From Streptomyces bauhiniae (GTDB taxonomy: Bacteria > Actinomycetota > Actinomycetes > Streptomycetales > Streptomycetaceae): a DNA stretch of 64,000 bases. How positions within the stretch are numbered: the stretch's first letter is position 1; each line of letters opens with the position of its first letter. The position numbers and the translations under genes are program-made. The stretch is taken from contig NZ_SRRT01000001.1 of the NCBI RefSeq assembly GCF_004784475.1, positions 744,001-808,000 on the forward strand. Direction: 5' to 3'. Positions 53,005 through 63,691 of this stretch are shown here, piece after piece. Under the pieces are notes generated by a model that was not told the DNA's origin, did no database searches, and saw only the letters and a list, made by a program, of their open reading frames with translations.

Positions 53005-54294
53005 ATGCGTACGCGTCCGCTGAAGGTGGCGCTGCTGGGCTGTGGAGTGGTCGGCTCCGAGGTGGCGCGCATCATGACGACGCACGCCGACGACCTCGCC
53101 GCCCGCATCGGGGCCCCGGTCGAACTGGCCGGGGTCGCCGTACGGCGGCCCTCGAAGGTGCGCGCCGGGATCGACCCCGCGCTCGTCACCACCGACGCGA
53201 CCGCCCTGGTCAAACGGGGTGACATCGACGTGGTGGTGGAGGTCATCGGCGGCATCGAGCCCGCCCGCGCCCTGATCACCACCGCGCTGGAGCACGGCGC
53301 CTCCGTCGTCTCGGCCAACAAGGCCCTGCTCGCCCAGGACGGCGCCGCCCTGCACGCCGCCGCCGAGGAGCACGGCCGGGACCTCTACTACGAGGCCGCC
53401 GTCGCCGGTGCCATCCCGCTGATCCGCCCGCTGCGCGAGTCCCTCGCCGGCGACAAGGTCAACCGCGTGCTCGGCATCGTCAACGGCACCACCAACTTCA
53501 TCCTCGACAAGATGGACTCCACCGGCGCCGGCTACCAGGAGGCCCTGGACGAGGCCACCGCGCTCGGGTACGCCGAGGCCGACCCCACCGCCGACGTCGA
53601 GGGCTTCGACGCCGCCGCCAAGGCCGCCATCCTGGCCGGGATCGCCTTCCACACCCGCGTCCGCCTCGACGACGTGCACCGCGAGGGCATGACCGAGGTC
53701 ACCGCGGCCGACTTCCGCTCGGCGCGCGAGATGGGCTGCACCATCAAGCTGCTCGCCATCTGCGAGCGGGCCAGGGACGGCGCCTCGGTCACCGCCCGCG
53801 TCCACCCCGCGATGATCCCGCTGAGCCACCCGCTGGCCTCGGTGCGCGGCGCGTACAACGCGGTGTTCGTGGAGTCCGACGCGGCCGGACAGCTCATGTT
53901 CTACGGCCCCGGCGCCGGCGGCGCGCCCACCGCCTCGGCGGTCCTCGGCGACCTCGTCGCCGTCTGCCGCAACCGGCTCAACGCTACGACGGGGCCCGGC
54001 GAATCGGCGTACGCGGCACTGCCCGTATCCCCGATGGGCGACGTCGTCACGCGGTACCACATCAGCCTCGACGTCGCCGACAAACCGGGTGTCCTCGCCC
54101 AGGTCGCCACGGTCTTCGCCGAGCACGGGGTGTCGATCGATACGGTTCGGCAGCAGGGGAAGGACGGCGAGGCGTCCCTCGTCGTCGTCACGCACCGCGC
54201 CTCCGACGCGTCCCTCACCGGGACCGTGGAGGCGCTGCGCAAGCTCGACACCGTGCGGGGTGTCGCCAGCATCATGCGGGTTGAAGGGGAGTAA
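53005..54294 (+). CDS. hom: Homoserine dehydrogenase
   Basis: 429 aa; the second of two adjacent ATGs is chosen because GAGG lies 7 bp before it. NAD(P)-binding ALLGCGVVGSEV, catalytic region GIVNGTTNFIL and EADPTADVEGFDAAAK, C-terminal ACT domain (about 350-429) for threonine feedback. It reduces aspartate semialdehyde to homoserine, the branch point for Thr, Met and Ile. Confidence 0.97.
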   Translation: MRTRPLKVALLGCGVVGSEVARIMTTHADDLAARIGAPVELAGVAVRRPSKVRAGIDPALVTTDATALVKRGDIDVVVEVIGGIEPARALITTALEHGASVVSANKALLAQDGAALHAAAEEHGRDLYYEAAVAGAIPLIRPLRESLAGDKVNRVLGIVNGTTNFILDKMDSTGAGYQEALDEATALGYAEADPTADVEGFDAAAKAAILAGIAFHTRVRLDDVHREGMTEVTAADFRSAREMGCTIKLLAICERARDGASVTARVHPAMIPLSHPLASVRGAYNAVFVESDAAGQLMFYGPGAGGAPTASAVLGDLVAVCRNRLNATTGPGESAYAALPVSPMGDVVTRYHISLDVADKPGVLAQVATVFAEHGVSIDTVRQQGKDGEASLVVVTHRASDASLTGTVEALRKLDTVRGVASIMRVEGE

Positions 54295-54300
54295 GCGGCA

Positions 54301-55359
54301 ATGACCCACCAGTGGCGCGGAATCATCGAGGAGTACCGGGACCGGCTGCCGGTCACCGACAGCACGCCCGTCGTGTCGCTCCGCGAGGGCGGCACGCCTC
54401 TCGTGCCCGCACAGGTGCTCTCCGAGCGCACGGGCTGCGCGGTCCACCTCAAGGTGGAGGGGGCCAATCCCACCGGCTCCTTCAAGGACCGGGGCATGAC
54501 CATGGCCATCACGCGGGCCAAGGAGGAGGGCGCCAAGGCGGTCATCTGCGCCTCCACCGGCAACACCTCCGCCTCGGCGGCCGCCTACGCGGTGCGCGCG
54601 GGCATGGTCTCGGCGGTGCTCGTCCCGCAGGGCAAGATCGCGCTCGGCAAGATGGGCCAGGCCCTGGTGCACGGCGCGAAGATCCTCCAGGTCGCCGGGA
54701 ACTTCGACGACTGTCTCGACCTCGCGCGTGCCCTGAGCGACAACTACCCGGTGGCGCTGGTCAATTCGGTCAACCCGGTGCGCATCGAGGGCCAGAAGAC
54801 GGCCGCCTTCGAGATCGTGGACATGCTGGGCGACGCCCCCGACATCCACGTCCTCCCGGTCGGCAACGCGGGCAACATCACCGCCTACTGGAAGGGCTAC
54901 CGGGAGTACGCCGCCGACGGCCCGGCCACCCGTACCCCGCGCATGTGGGGCTACCAGGCGTCGGGCAGCGCGCCCATCGTGCGCGGCGAGGTCGTCAAGG
55001 ACCCCTCCACCGTGGCCACCGCCATCCGGATCGGCAACCCCGCCTCCTGGAGCTACGCGCTGGCGGCGCGGGACGAGTCCGGCGGCCACATCGACGAGGT
55101 GACGGACCGTGAGATCCTGCGCGCCTACCGGCTGTTGGCCGCGCAGGAGGGGGTCTTCGTGGAGCCCGCCTCCGCCGCCTCGGTGGCCGGACTGCTCAAG
55201 GCCGCCGAGCAGGGCAAGGTCGACCCCGGCCAGACCATCGTGTGCACCGTCACCGGCAACGGCCTGAAGGACCCCGACTGGGCCGTGGCCGGCGCCCCGC
55301 AGCCGGTCACCGTGCCGGTCGACTCGGCCGTCGCCGCCGAGCGGCTCGGCCTCGCCTGA
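54301..55359 (+). CDS. thrC: Threonine synthase
   Basis: 352 aa, PLP Lys in [14 protein letters not shown] and the phosphate-binding glycine loop VGNAGNIT. It follows hom by 6 bp; makes threonine from O-phosphohomoserine supplied by ThrB. Confidence 0.97.
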   Translation: MTHQWRGIIEEYRDRLPVTDSTPVVSLREGGTPLVPAQVLSERTGCAVHLKVEGANPTGSFKDRGMTMAITRAKEEGAKAVICASTGNTSASAAAYAVRAGMVSAVLVPQGKIALGKMGQALVHGAKILQVAGNFDDCLDLARALSDNYPVALVNSVNPVRIEGQKTAAFEIVDMLGDAPDIHVLPVGNAGNITAYWKGYREYAADGPATRTPRMWGYQASGSAPIVRGEVVKDPSTVATAIRIGNPASWSYALAARDESGGHIDEVTDREILRAYRLLAAQEGVFVEPASAASVAGLLKAAEQGKVDPGQTIVCTVTGNGLKDPDWAVAGAPQPVTVPVDSAVAAERLGLA

Positions 55360-55627
55360 CGCCGGGCCCGAGAGGGTGCACAGGGGGCTTGCGACACGCA
55401 TCGTGCGCCTCCTGTGCGCCCTATGTCGCGGCGGAACCTTCCTTCGATAGGCTGGGGGCAACCCGCCCACCGCACATGCCCATCGCGTGTGGCACGGCGC
55501 CGCCGCCCCAAGCGGCCCGGCGGGTTCTCCGTACGTCACCACGTCATCGAGTGTCCGCACCGGATGCCCCTCGCGGGCCATTCGGCAGTCACGTCCGTCA
55601 ACGCAGCTCAAGGAGAGACTTCGAGCG

Positions 55628-56545
55628 ATGGCCGGTCCCGCCTTCCGTGCCGCCGCCGTCCGGGTGCGCACCCCCGCCACCAGTGCCAACCTCGGTCCGG
55701 GCTTCGACGCCCTGGGCCTCGCGCTGGGGCTGTACGACGACGTGGTCGTCCGGGTCGCCGACTCCGGGCTGCACATCGACATCGCCGGTGAGGGCGGCGA
55801 GACGCTCCCGCGCGACGAGCGCCATCTGCTCGTACGCGCCCTGCGCACCGCCTTCGACCTGCTGGGCGGACAGCCGCGCGGGCTGGAGATCGTCTGCGCC
55901 AACCGCATCCCGCACGGCCGGGGCCTCGGTTCCTCCTCCGCCGCCATCTGCGCGGGGATCGTCGCCGCGCGCGCGGTGACCATAGGCGGCGAGTCCCGTC
56001 TCGACGACACCGCGCTGCTGGAGCTGGCCACCGAGATCGAGGGCCACCCCGACAACGTCGCGGCCTGTCTGCTCGGTGGATTCACCTTGTCCTGGCTGGA
56101 GTCGGGCGCCGCCCGCGCCGTCCGGACCGAGCCCGACCCCTCCATCGTCCCGGTGGTCTTCGTGCCCGCGAAGCCCCTGCTCACGGAGACCGCGCGCGGA
56201 CTGCTCCCGCGCACCGTCCCGCATGTCGACGCCGCCGCCAACGCGGGCCGTGCCGCACTGCTCGTCGAGGCCCTCACCCGGCGCCCCGAGCTGCTGCTGC
56301 CCGCCACCGAGGACCGGCTGCACCAGGAGTACCGCGCCCCCGCCATGCCGGAGAGCGCCGCACTGGTGGAAAGGCTGCGCGCGGACGGTGTCGCGGCCGT
56401 CATCTCCGGTGCCGGGCCCACCGTCATGGCGCTCACCGACGAGGCCACCGCCGACAAGGTGCAGGCCCTCGCGGGCGCCGACTGGGCGGCCAACCGGCTG
56501 AGCCTCGACACACAGGGAGCGAGCGTGCTGCCGCTTGCGCCCTGA
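55628..56545 (+). CDS. thrB: Homoserine kinase
   Basis: 305 aa from ATG 55628 with AAGGAGAG 12 nt upstream. GHMP kinase fold: ATSANLGPGFDALGLAL, the ATP loop PHGRGLGSSSAAI and C-terminal SGAGPTVMAL. 268 bp separate it from thrC, so it may have its own promoter. Confidence 0.97.
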   Translation: MAGPAFRAAAVRVRTPATSANLGPGFDALGLALGLYDDVVVRVADSGLHIDIAGEGGETLPRDERHLLVRALRTAFDLLGGQPRGLEIVCANRIPHGRGLGSSSAAICAGIVAARAVTIGGESRLDDTALLELATEIEGHPDNVAACLLGGFTLSWLESGAARAVRTEPDPSIVPVVFVPAKPLLTETARGLLPRTVPHVDAAANAGRAALLVEALTRRPELLLPATEDRLHQEYRAPAMPESAALVERLRADGVAAVISGAGPTVMALTDEATADKVQALAGADWAANRLSLDTQGASVLPLAP

Positions 56546-56950
56546 CACCCGGTTGCCGGATTTGGAGAGGGGGAATGTTTGTTGCATCCGGTAGTGTTAA
56601 TCTCAAGTCTGCACCCGACCCCACCATGGCGAGGTGCTTCGTGTCCCCGTCAGGGACAGACATTCTTCCGGGAGCCTCCCAAGCCACTCCGTGTTCCGTG
56701 CGCCGTACCTGGGCAGTACGTCGTGTGGCAGCACTGAGCGAGTCAGCGGGCACGCTCCGGAATCGGCGCCGCCGCGCCATGTGACACCGGGTGTCACGGC
56801 TCGCGGGAGCGTCATCACCAGAAATTCTCTTCCGCCGCTTCATGGCGGACCACCGCCCCGGCTCGGTACTTCCGAATGGCACCGATGCCGGACAGCACAA
56901 CCGGTCGCCGAGCCAGACAGGCCGACGTCCGCTCCAGGGAAGGACCCTTC
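56546..56950. other. 405-bp spacer and long rho leader
   Basis: Between thrB and rho. It holds the promoter candidate at 56576-56603 and about 340 nt of leader with no clear ORF; the composition is lower in GC around the promoter. Confidence 0.6.
56576..56603 (+). promoter_or_regulatory. Candidate rho promoter
   Basis: TGTTTG (56576-56581) and TAATCT (56598-56603), 16-bp spacing, in an AT-rich patch. It would give a leader of about 340 nt, which could allow autoregulation by Rho. Confidence 0.45.
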
Positions 56951-58951
56951 GTGAGCGACACCACCGATCTGATGGGCGCACGTGTCGAGGAGACCGCTGC
57001 CGCGCCCGCCACGGACTCCGCGCCTGCCACCGGTGCCGGCTCCCGGCGGCGCCGTGGTACCGGCCTCGAGGGCATGGTGCTGGCCGAGCTCCAGCAGGTC
57101 GCCTCGGGCCTCGGCATCAGGGGCACCGCGCGGATGCGCAAGAGCCAGTTGATCGAGGTCATCAAGGAGGCCCAGGCCGGGGGAAGCGCCCCCAAGGCCG
57201 AGGCCCCCGAGGAGACCAAGCCCAAGCGCCGCGCCACCTCCAAGGCCCGTACGGGTGAGGACGCCGGCGAGGCGAAGGCGGAGAAGGCCGCGCAGCCGGC
57301 CGCCGACAAGGCCGCCCAGATCGACATCCCCGGCCAGCCGGCCGGCGGTCCCGCCCGCGCGGGCGAGGCCGAGCGCGAGGACGCGCCGAACGAGCGCCGC
57401 CGCCGTCGTGCCACCGCCGACGCGGGCAGCCCGGCCGCCGCCGAGTCCACCGAGACCAAGGGCGACAAGAGCGAGCCGAAGGGCGACGCCCAGCAGCAGC
57501 CGCAGGCCGACGGCAAGGCCGACGACGGCGAGGGCCGTGGCCGCCGCGACCGCCGGGACCGTGACCGCGACCGGGGCGGCCGTGACCGCGACCGCCGCGG
57601 CAAGGGCGACGACCAGCAGGGCGGCGGCCGTCAGGACCGCCAGCAGGGTCAGCAGCAGGGTGGCCGCCAGGACCGTCAGGACCGCGACCGCCAGCAGCAG
57701 CAGGATGACGACGACTTCGAGGGCGGCCGCCGTGGCCGTCGCGGCCGCTACCGCGACCGCCGTGGCCGTCGTGGCCGCGACGAGATCGCCGAGCCGCAGG
57801 TCAACGAGGACGACGTCCTGATCCCCGTCGCGGGCATCCTGGACATCCTCGACAACTACGCGTTCATCCGCACCTCCGGCTACCTGCCGGGCCCGAACGA
57901 CGTGTACGTCTCTCTCGCCCAGGTCCGTAAGAACGGTCTGCGCAAGGGCGACCACATCACCGGCGCGGTCCGCCAGCCGAAGGAGGGCGAGCGCCGCGAG
58001 AAGTTCAACGCGCTGGTCCGCCTCGACTCGGTCAACGGCATGGCGCCCGAACACGGGCGTGGGCGGCCGGAGTTCAACAAGCTGACGCCGCTGTACCCGC
58101 AGGACCGGCTCCGTCTGGAGTCCGAGTCCGGTGTGCTGACGACCCGGATCATCGACCTCGTGTCGCCGATCGGCAAGGGCCAGCGCGGTCTGATCGTGGC
58201 CCCGCCGAAGACCGGCAAGACCATGATCATGCAGGCGATCGCCAACGCGATCACGCACAACAACCCCGAGTGCCACCTGATGGTCGTCCTGGTCGACGAG
58301 CGTCCGGAAGAGGTCACCGACATGCAGCGGTCGGTGAAGGGCGAGGTCATCTCCTCCACCTTCGACCGCCCGGCCGAGGACCACACCACGGTCGCCGAGC
58401 TGGCCATCGAGCGCGCCAAGCGTCTGGTGGAGCTGGGTCACGACGTGGTCGTGCTGCTCGACTCGATCACGCGTCTGGGCCGTGCGTACAACCTCGCCGC
58501 CCCGGCGTCGGGCCGCATCCTCTCCGGTGGTGTCGACTCCACCGCCCTGTACCCGCCCAAGCGCTTCTTCGGTGCCGCGCGCAACATCGAGGACGGCGGC
58601 TCGCTGACCATCCTCGCCACCGCGCTCGTCGACACCGGGTCCCGCATGGACGAGGTGATCTTCGAGGAGTTCAAGGGCACCGGCAACATGGAGCTCAAGC
58701 TCGACCGGAAGCTCGCCGACAAGCGCATCTTCCCCGCGGTGGACGTCGACGCGTCCGGTACCCGCAAGGAAGAGATCCTGCTCGGCAGCGAGGAGCTGGC
58801 CATCACCTGGAAGCTGCGTCGCGTGCTGCACGCGCTCGACCAGCAGCAGGCGATCGAGCTGCTGCTGGACAAGATGAAGCAGACCAAGTCGAACATCGAG
58901 TTCCTCACCCAGATCCAGAAGACGACGCCGGCCCCCGGCAACGGTGACTGA
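56951..58951 (+). CDS. rho: Transcription termination factor Rho
   Basis: 666 aa from GTG 56951 (GGAAGG upstream). N-terminal SAP-like Rho_N (about 38-80), a disordered Arg/Asp/Gly/Gln-rich insertion (about 85-280), RNA-binding OB domain ([20 protein letters not shown]), then the ATPase with [17 protein letters not shown] and [11 protein letters not shown]. The insertion is typical of actinobacterial Rho and adds RNA affinity. Confidence 0.98.
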   Translation: MSDTTDLMGARVEETAAAPATDSAPATGAGSRRRRGTGLEGMVLAELQQVASGLGIRGTARMRKSQLIEVIKEAQAGGSAPKAEAPEETKPKRRATSKARTGEDAGEAKAEKAAQPAADKAAQIDIPGQPAGGPARAGEAEREDAPNERRRRRATADAGSPAAAESTETKGDKSEPKGDAQQQPQADGKADDGEGRGRRDRRDRDRDRGGRDRDRRGKGDDQQGGGRQDRQQGQQQGGRQDRQDRDRQQQQDDDDFEGGRRGRRGRYRDRRGRRGRDEIAEPQVNEDDVLIPVAGILDILDNYAFIRTSGYLPGPNDVYVSLAQVRKNGLRKGDHITGAVRQPKEGERREKFNALVRLDSVNGMAPEHGRGRPEFNKLTPLYPQDRLRLESESGVLTTRIIDLVSPIGKGQRGLIVAPPKTGKTMIMQAIANAITHNNPECHLMVVLVDERPEEVTDMQRSVKGEVISSTFDRPAEDHTTVAELAIERAKRLVELGHDVVVLLDSITRLGRAYNLAAPASGRILSGGVDSTALYPPKRFFGAARNIEDGGSLTILATALVDTGSRMDEVIFEEFKGTGNMELKLDRKLADKRIFPAVDVDASGTRKEEILLGSEELAITWKLRRVLHALDQQQAIELLLDKMKQTKSNIEFLTQIQKTTPAPGNGD

Positions 58952-58981
58952 GCCCCGCTGAGCCACCCGCTTCGGACCTGA

Positions 58982-59023
58982 GGGCCGCCCCCGCCGCACA
59001 CGCGGCGGGGGCGGCCCCTTTTC
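58982..59023 (+). terminator. rho terminator
   Basis: Long stem GGGCCGCCCCCGCCG / CGGCGGGGGCGGCCC with a short ACAC loop, then TTTT; strong rho-independent-type structure. Confidence 0.88.
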
Positions 59024-59217
59024 GTGCGCCGATTGCGCACTGCGCGCTCCCGCGAGACCTTTGCCACAGGTGTGACGTTCGGTACCGACTTGGCGCGGTA
59101 CGGCCCCTTGACGGAAAGCGCAGGTGAACGGGGAGACGGTCCGCCGTCCCGATCACGGAGGGTGACAACTGCCGTACCAGGCGGCGCAGCGCTTTGTGCG
59201 AGCCTGTCCCGAGTTTC

Positions 59218-59231
59218 CCTGGTCGACCAGG
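59218..59231. promoter_or_regulatory. 14-bp palindrome upstream of the LCP gene
   Basis: CCTGGTCGACCAGG is a perfect palindrome, 80 bp before the LCP start; candidate operator. Confidence 0.4.
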
Positions 59232-59311
59232 TGGAGCGACGATGGAGTGGTGATGACCGCTCCCGACCCTGAACGCAGGGGGTAACCGAACGGACGAGAC
59301 CTAGGAGCGCA

Positions 59312-60442
59312 GTGTCCACCGAGAGCACGCCGGAGCCCGGCATACCGGAGACCGGGAACGGCCCCCGCCGCCGGGGCAAGGGCCGCCGCCGCAAGCCCCG
59401 CAGTACGGGCCGCAAGGCCCTGCTCGCCACGGCCTGGACGGCCGCGGGCGTGGTCGTGCTGGCCGGTGCCGGCGCCGGGTACGTCTACTTCAAGCTGAAC
59501 GGCAACATCCACAGCATCGACATCAACCAGATGCTCGGCCGCGACCGGCCCGCCAAGGCCGACAACGGCTCCCAGAACATCCTGGTCCTCGGCTCCGACA
59601 CCCGCGACGGCGCCAACCGGAAGATCGGCGGGGGAGCGGCCGACAGCGGCGCCCGCTCCGACACCGCGATGATCGTCCACCTCTACAAGGGCCACAAGAA
59701 GGCGTCCGTGGTGTCCATCCCGCGCGACACCCTCATCGACCGCCCCGCCTGCGCCGACACCAAGGGCCACACGTACCCGGCGGCGAAGAACGTCATGTTC
59801 AACTCGGCCTACGCCACCGGCGGCGCGCCCTGCGCGGTCAGAACCGTCGAGTCGCTCAGCGGCATCCGCATGGACCACTACCTGGAGGTCGACTTCGCGG
59901 GCTTCCAGCGCCTGGTCGACGACCTCGGCGGCGTACGCGTCACCACCACCCGCCCCATCCAGGACCCGGACAGTCATCTCCACCTGGCGGCCGGCACGCA
60001 CACCCTCGACGGCGCGCAGGCGCTCGGCCTGGTGCGTACCCGGCACGGTGTCGGCGACGGCTCCGACCTCGGCCGCATCCAGCTCCAGCAGGCGTTCGTG
60101 AAGGCCCTCATCGCCCAGACCAAGCAGGTCGGCGTGCTGAGCAACCCCAAGAAGCTGTACGACCTCGCCGACACCGCGACCCGGACCGTGACCACCGACT
60201 CCGACCTCGGCTCGGTCAACTCCCTCGCGGACTTCGCGGGCGGCCTCAAGGGCATCAGCGCCTCCGGGATGCACATGGTCACCATGCCGGTCCAGTACGA
60301 CCCCGCCGACCCCAACCGGGTGCTGCTGGAGCGGACCAAGGCCCGGCAGATCTGGACGGCGCTGAAGAACGACCAGCCCGTCCCGGACTCCGCGACCGCG
60401 GGCTCGGCCACCGGCGGCGCCAAGGGCGTCGTCACCCCCTGA
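59312..60442 (+). CDS. LCP (LytR-CpsA-Psr) family wall-polymer ligase
   Basis: 376 aa, GTG start. Basic cytosolic tail, one membrane helix (about 36-55), then the LCP domain with [31 protein letters not shown] and [21 protein letters not shown] enzymes transfer lipid-linked glycopolymers to peptidoglycan. Single gene in its unit. Confidence 0.95.
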   Translation: MSTESTPEPGIPETGNGPRRRGKGRRRKPRSTGRKALLATAWTAAGVVVLAGAGAGYVYFKLNGNIHSIDINQMLGRDRPAKADNGSQNILVLGSDTRDGANRKIGGGAADSGARSDTAMIVHLYKGHKKASVVSIPRDTLIDRPACADTKGHTYPAAKNVMFNSAYATGGAPCAVRTVESLSGIRMDHYLEVDFAGFQRLVDDLGGVRVTTTRPIQDPDSHLHLAAGTHTLDGAQALGLVRTRHGVGDGSDLGRIQLQQAFVKALIAQTKQVGVLSNPKKLYDLADTATRTVTTDSDLGSVNSLADFAGGLKGISASGMHMVTMPVQYDPADPNRVLLERTKARQIWTALKNDQPVPDSATAGSATGGAKGVVTP

Positions 60443-60446
60443 GCCT

Positions 60447-60474
60447 GCCCCCGGGCCGACCCAAGGGCCCGGGG
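60447..60474 (+). terminator. Terminator after the LCP gene
   Basis: CCCCGGGCC-7 nt-GGGCCCGGGG hairpin soon after the stop; no U-tract. Confidence 0.5.
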
Positions 60475-60603
60475 AATAGAACAGCCCCACCCCCGGTTTT
60501 GGGGGATGGCGCCAGTCCTGGCAGACTGGTACGTCGGCTCCGGTTCACGCTCCCGCATTCCCGCGGTGGCGACCCGGCGCCCTCCCGGAACCTAGGAGAC
60601 ACC

Positions 60604-60822
60604 TTGAAGCGCGACATCCACCCCGAGTACTTCGAGACCCAGGTGAGCTGCACCTGTGGCGCCTCGTTCACCACCCGGAGCACCATCGACGGCACCATCC
60701 GTGCCGAGGTCTGCTCCGAGTGCCACCCGTTCTACACGGGCAAGCAGAAGATCCTCGACACCGGTGGCCGCGTGGCCCGCTTCGAGGCCCGCTTCGGCAA
60801 GGCTTCCGGCTCCAAGAAGTAG
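60604..60822 (+). CDS. rpmE: 50S ribosomal protein L31 (zinc form)
   Basis: 72 aa, TTG start with AGGAGA upstream. Zn-binding cysteines are kept (VSCTCG and [12 protein letters not shown]), so this is the C+ form used under zinc sufficiency. Zur normally represses the alternative form elsewhere. Confidence 0.97.
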   Translation: MKRDIHPEYFETQVSCTCGASFTTRSTIDGTIRAEVCSECHPFYTGKQKILDTGGRVARFEARFGKASGSKK

Positions 60823-60834
60823 CGAGCCCCGAAC

Positions 60835-60887
60835 CGCCGGTCCACGGTCGCGCCCCGCGAGGGGCGTGACCACGGACCGGCGTTTTT
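60835..60887 (+). terminator. Terminator after rpmE
   Basis: 22-bp stem from CGCCGGTCC through CGCCCC to its complement, followed by TTTTT; a GCGA loop caps it. Strong intrinsic terminator. Confidence 0.85.
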
Positions 60888-60929
60888 GGTCGCCCGCCAG
60901 CCCTTCACCCGCAGTACAGGAGCCGAAAG

Positions 60930-62006
60930 ATGTTCGAGGCAGTCGAGGAACTCGTCGCCGAGCACGCCGATCTGGAGCGCAAGCTCGCCGACCCGTCGGT
61001 CCACGCCGACCAGGGACACGCACGCAAGCTGAACAAGCGCTACGCCGAGCTGACCCCGATCGTGGCCACCTTCCGCTCCTGGAAGCAGTCCGGGGACGAC
61101 ATCGAGACCGCCCGTGAGCTGGCGGCCGACGACCCCGACTTCGCCGCCGAGGTCAAGGACCTGGAGAAGCAGCGCGAGGAGCTGACCGACAAGCTCCGCC
61201 TGCTCCTGGTCCCGCGCGACCCGAGCGACGACAAGGACGTCATCCTGGAGATCAAGGCCGGCGCCGGCGGCGACGAGTCCGCCCTGTTCGCCGGTGACCT
61301 CCTGCGCATGTACCTGCGCTACGCCGAGCGCGTCGGCTGGAAGACCGAGATCATCGACGCCACCGAGTCCGAGCTGGGCGGCTACAAGGACGTCCAGGTC
61401 GCGGTGAAGACCAAGGGCGGCCAGGGTGCCACCGAGCCCGGCCAGGGCGTCTGGGCCCGGCTGAAGTACGAGGGCGGGGTGCACCGCGTGCAGCGGGTGC
61501 CCGCCACCGAGTCCCAGGGCCGCATCCACACCTCCGCCGCCGGTGTGCTCGTCACCCCCGAGGCCGAGGAGGTGGACGTCGAGATCAACCCCAGCGACCT
61601 GCGGATCGACGTGTACCGGTCCTCCGGCCCCGGTGGCCAGTCGGTCAACACCACCGACTCCGCCGTGCGCATCACCCACCTGCCCACCGGTGTGGTCGCC
61701 TCCTGCCAGAACGAGAAGAGCCAGCTCCAGAACAAGGAGCAGGCCCTGCGCATCCTGCGCTCCCGGCTGCTCGCCGCCGCCCAGGAGAAGGCCGAGGCGG
61801 AGGCCGCCGACGCCCGCCGCAGCCAGGTGCGCACCGTGGACCGCTCCGAGAAGATCCGCACGTACAACTTCCCGGAGAACCGCATCTCCGACCACCGCGT
61901 GGGCTTCAAGGCGTACAACTTGGACCAGGTGCTCGACGGCGAGCTGAGCGCGCTGATCCAGGCGTGCGTCGACGCCGACTCGGCCGCGAAGCTCGCGAGC
62001 GCCTGA
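60930..62006 (+). CDS. prfA: Peptide chain release factor 1
   Basis: 358 aa. GGQ in [15 protein letters not shown]; codon-recognition region around [14 protein letters not shown]; the N-terminal coiled coil. It reads UAG/UAA stop codons; PrmC, encoded next, methylates the GGQ glutamine. Confidence 0.98.
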   Translation: MFEAVEELVAEHADLERKLADPSVHADQGHARKLNKRYAELTPIVATFRSWKQSGDDIETARELAADDPDFAAEVKDLEKQREELTDKLRLLLVPRDPSDDKDVILEIKAGAGGDESALFAGDLLRMYLRYAERVGWKTEIIDATESELGGYKDVQVAVKTKGGQGATEPGQGVWARLKYEGGVHRVQRVPATESQGRIHTSAAGVLVTPEAEEVDVEINPSDLRIDVYRSSGPGGQSVNTTDSAVRITHLPTGVVASCQNEKSQLQNKEQALRILRSRLLAAAQEKAEAEAADARRSQVRTVDRSEKIRTYNFPENRISDHRVGFKAYNLDQVLDGELSALIQACVDADSAAKLASA

Positions 62007-62057
62007 GAACACCTGAGAACGCCAGGCAGGACCACGCACGAGGACCGGAGGAGAAGC

Positions 62058-62939
62058 GTGCAGCAAGACTTCGGGGGGCGACCCCCGAGCCCCCGCAGCG
62101 TGCTGCTCGCGGAGGTGGCCCAGGCCACCCAGCGGCTGGCCGACGCCGGAGTGCCCTCCCCGCGCACCGACGCCGAGGAGCTGGCCGCCTTCGTGCACGC
62201 CGTCAAGCGCGGCGCCCTGCACACCGTGAAGGACTCCGACTTCGACGCCCGGTACTGGGAGGTCATCGCCCGCCGCGAGCAGCGCGAGCCGCTCCAGCAC
62301 ATCACCGGGCGGGCCTACTTCCGCTATCTGGAACTCCAGGTCGGCCCCGGCGTCTTCGTGCCCCGGCCGGAGACCGAGTCGGTGGTCGGCTGGGCGATAG
62401 ACGCGGTACGCGCGATGGACGTCGTCGAGCCCAGCATCGTCGACCTGTGCACCGGCTCCGGCGCCATCGCGCTGGCCCTCGCCCAGGAGGTGCCCCGCTC
62501 GCGGGTGCACGCCGTCGAGCTGTCCGAGGACGCGCTGCGCTGGACCCGTAAGAACGTCGAGGGCTCGCGCGTCGACCTGCGCCAGGGGGACGCCCTGTCC
62601 GCCTTCCCGGACCTGGACGGCCAGGTCGACCTGGTCATCTCCAACCCGCCGTACATCCCGCTCACCGAGTGGGAGTACGTCGCCCCCGAGGCCCGCGACT
62701 ACGACCCCGAGCTGGCCCTGTTCTCCGGCGAGGACGGGCTCGACCTGATCCGGGGCATCGAACGCACCGCGCACCGGCTGCTGCGCCCCGGCGGTGTCGT
62801 CGTCATCGAGCACGCCGACACCCAGGGCGGCCAGGTGCCGTGGATCTTCACCGAGGAGCGGGGCTGGGCCGACGCGGCCGACCACCCCGACCTCAACAAC
62901 CGCCCCCGGTTCGCCACGGCCCGCAAGGCGACGCTGTGA
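62058..62939 (+). CDS. prmC: Release-factor glutamine methyltransferase
   Basis: 293 aa, GTG start. SAM site DLCTGSGAIALALA and catalytic NPPYIP. N-terminal helical RF-binding domain. Directly downstream of prfA, its substrate gene, in the same operon. Confidence 0.96.
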   Translation: MQQDFGGRPPSPRSVLLAEVAQATQRLADAGVPSPRTDAEELAAFVHAVKRGALHTVKDSDFDARYWEVIARREQREPLQHITGRAYFRYLELQVGPGVFVPRPETESVVGWAIDAVRAMDVVEPSIVDLCTGSGAIALALAQEVPRSRVHAVELSEDALRWTRKNVEGSRVDLRQGDALSAFPDLDGQVDLVISNPPYIPLTEWEYVAPEARDYDPELALFSGEDGLDLIRGIERTAHRLLRPGGVVVIEHADTQGGQVPWIFTEERGWADAADHPDLNNRPRFATARKATL

Positions 62940-62991
62940 CCACCGCGCAGCACCATTTCCAGAGTTACGTGTACGAGGAGGCCCGCTAGAC

Positions 62992-63639
62992 ATGGCACGG
63001 CGATACGACACCAACGACGCCACCGACCGCGTGACGGGCCTGCGCGAGGCAGCCGCCGCCGTACGCCGGGGCGAACTGGTGGTGCTGCCGACCGACACGG
63101 TCTACGGCATCGGCGCCGACGCGTTCTCCTCGGAAGCCGTCGCCGACCTGCTCGCCGCCAAGGGCCGGGGCCGCAACATGCCCACCCCCGTCCTCATCGG
63201 CTCCCCGAACACCCTGCACGGCCTGGTCACCGACTTCTCCGAGCTGGCCTGGGAACTCGTCGACGCCTTCTGGCCCGGCGCGCTCACCCTGGTCGCCCGG
63301 CACCAGCCGTCCCTGCAGTGGGACCTCGGCGACACCCGCGGCACCGTCGCCGTGCGCATGCCGCTGCACCCGGTCGCCATCGAGCTGCTCACCGAGGTCG
63401 GCCCGATGGCCGTCTCCTCCGGCAACCTCACCGGCCACCCCGCCCCGGAGACCTGCGACGACGCCCAGCGCATGCTCGGCGACTCCGTCTCCGTCTACCT
63501 CGACGGCGGCCCCACCCCGGGCAACGTGCCCTCCTCCATCGTGGACGTCTCGGGCCCCGTTCCGCTGCTGCTGCGCCAGGGCGCGATCTCCCCGGAGGAG
63601 CTGCGCAAGGTCGTACCCGACCTCGAGGTGGCGAATTGA
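62992..63639 (+). CDS. L-threonylcarbamoyladenylate synthase (Sua5/YrdC/YwlC)
   Basis: 215 aa from ATG 62992; GAGGAGG upstream. YrdC fold: VVLPTDTVYGIGADAF, KGRGRNMPTPVLIGS (KxR motif), SSGNLTGHPAPETC. It makes threonylcarbamoyl-AMP for the t6A modification of ANN-reading tRNAs, with TsaB/D/E elsewhere. Follows prmC by 52 bp. Confidence 0.95.
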   Translation: MARRYDTNDATDRVTGLREAAAAVRRGELVVLPTDTVYGIGADAFSSEAVADLLAAKGRGRNMPTPVLIGSPNTLHGLVTDFSELAWELVDAFWPGALTLVARHQPSLQWDLGDTRGTVAVRMPLHPVAIELLTEVGPMAVSSGNLTGHPAPETCDDAQRMLGDSVSVYLDGGPTPGNVPSSIVDVSGPVPLLLRQGAISPEELRKVVPDLEVAN

Positions 63640-63691
63640 CGGCCCCCCAGCGGTACGTCCCGCCCGAGCGCTCCGGGCAGGGGGTCCCCCC

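Larger units (their letters stand above)
58952..59311. other. 360-bp spacer between rho and the LCP gene
   Basis: Contains the rho terminator at 58982-59023 and the palindrome at 59218-59231 upstream of the LCP gene. No gene seen. Confidence 0.6.
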
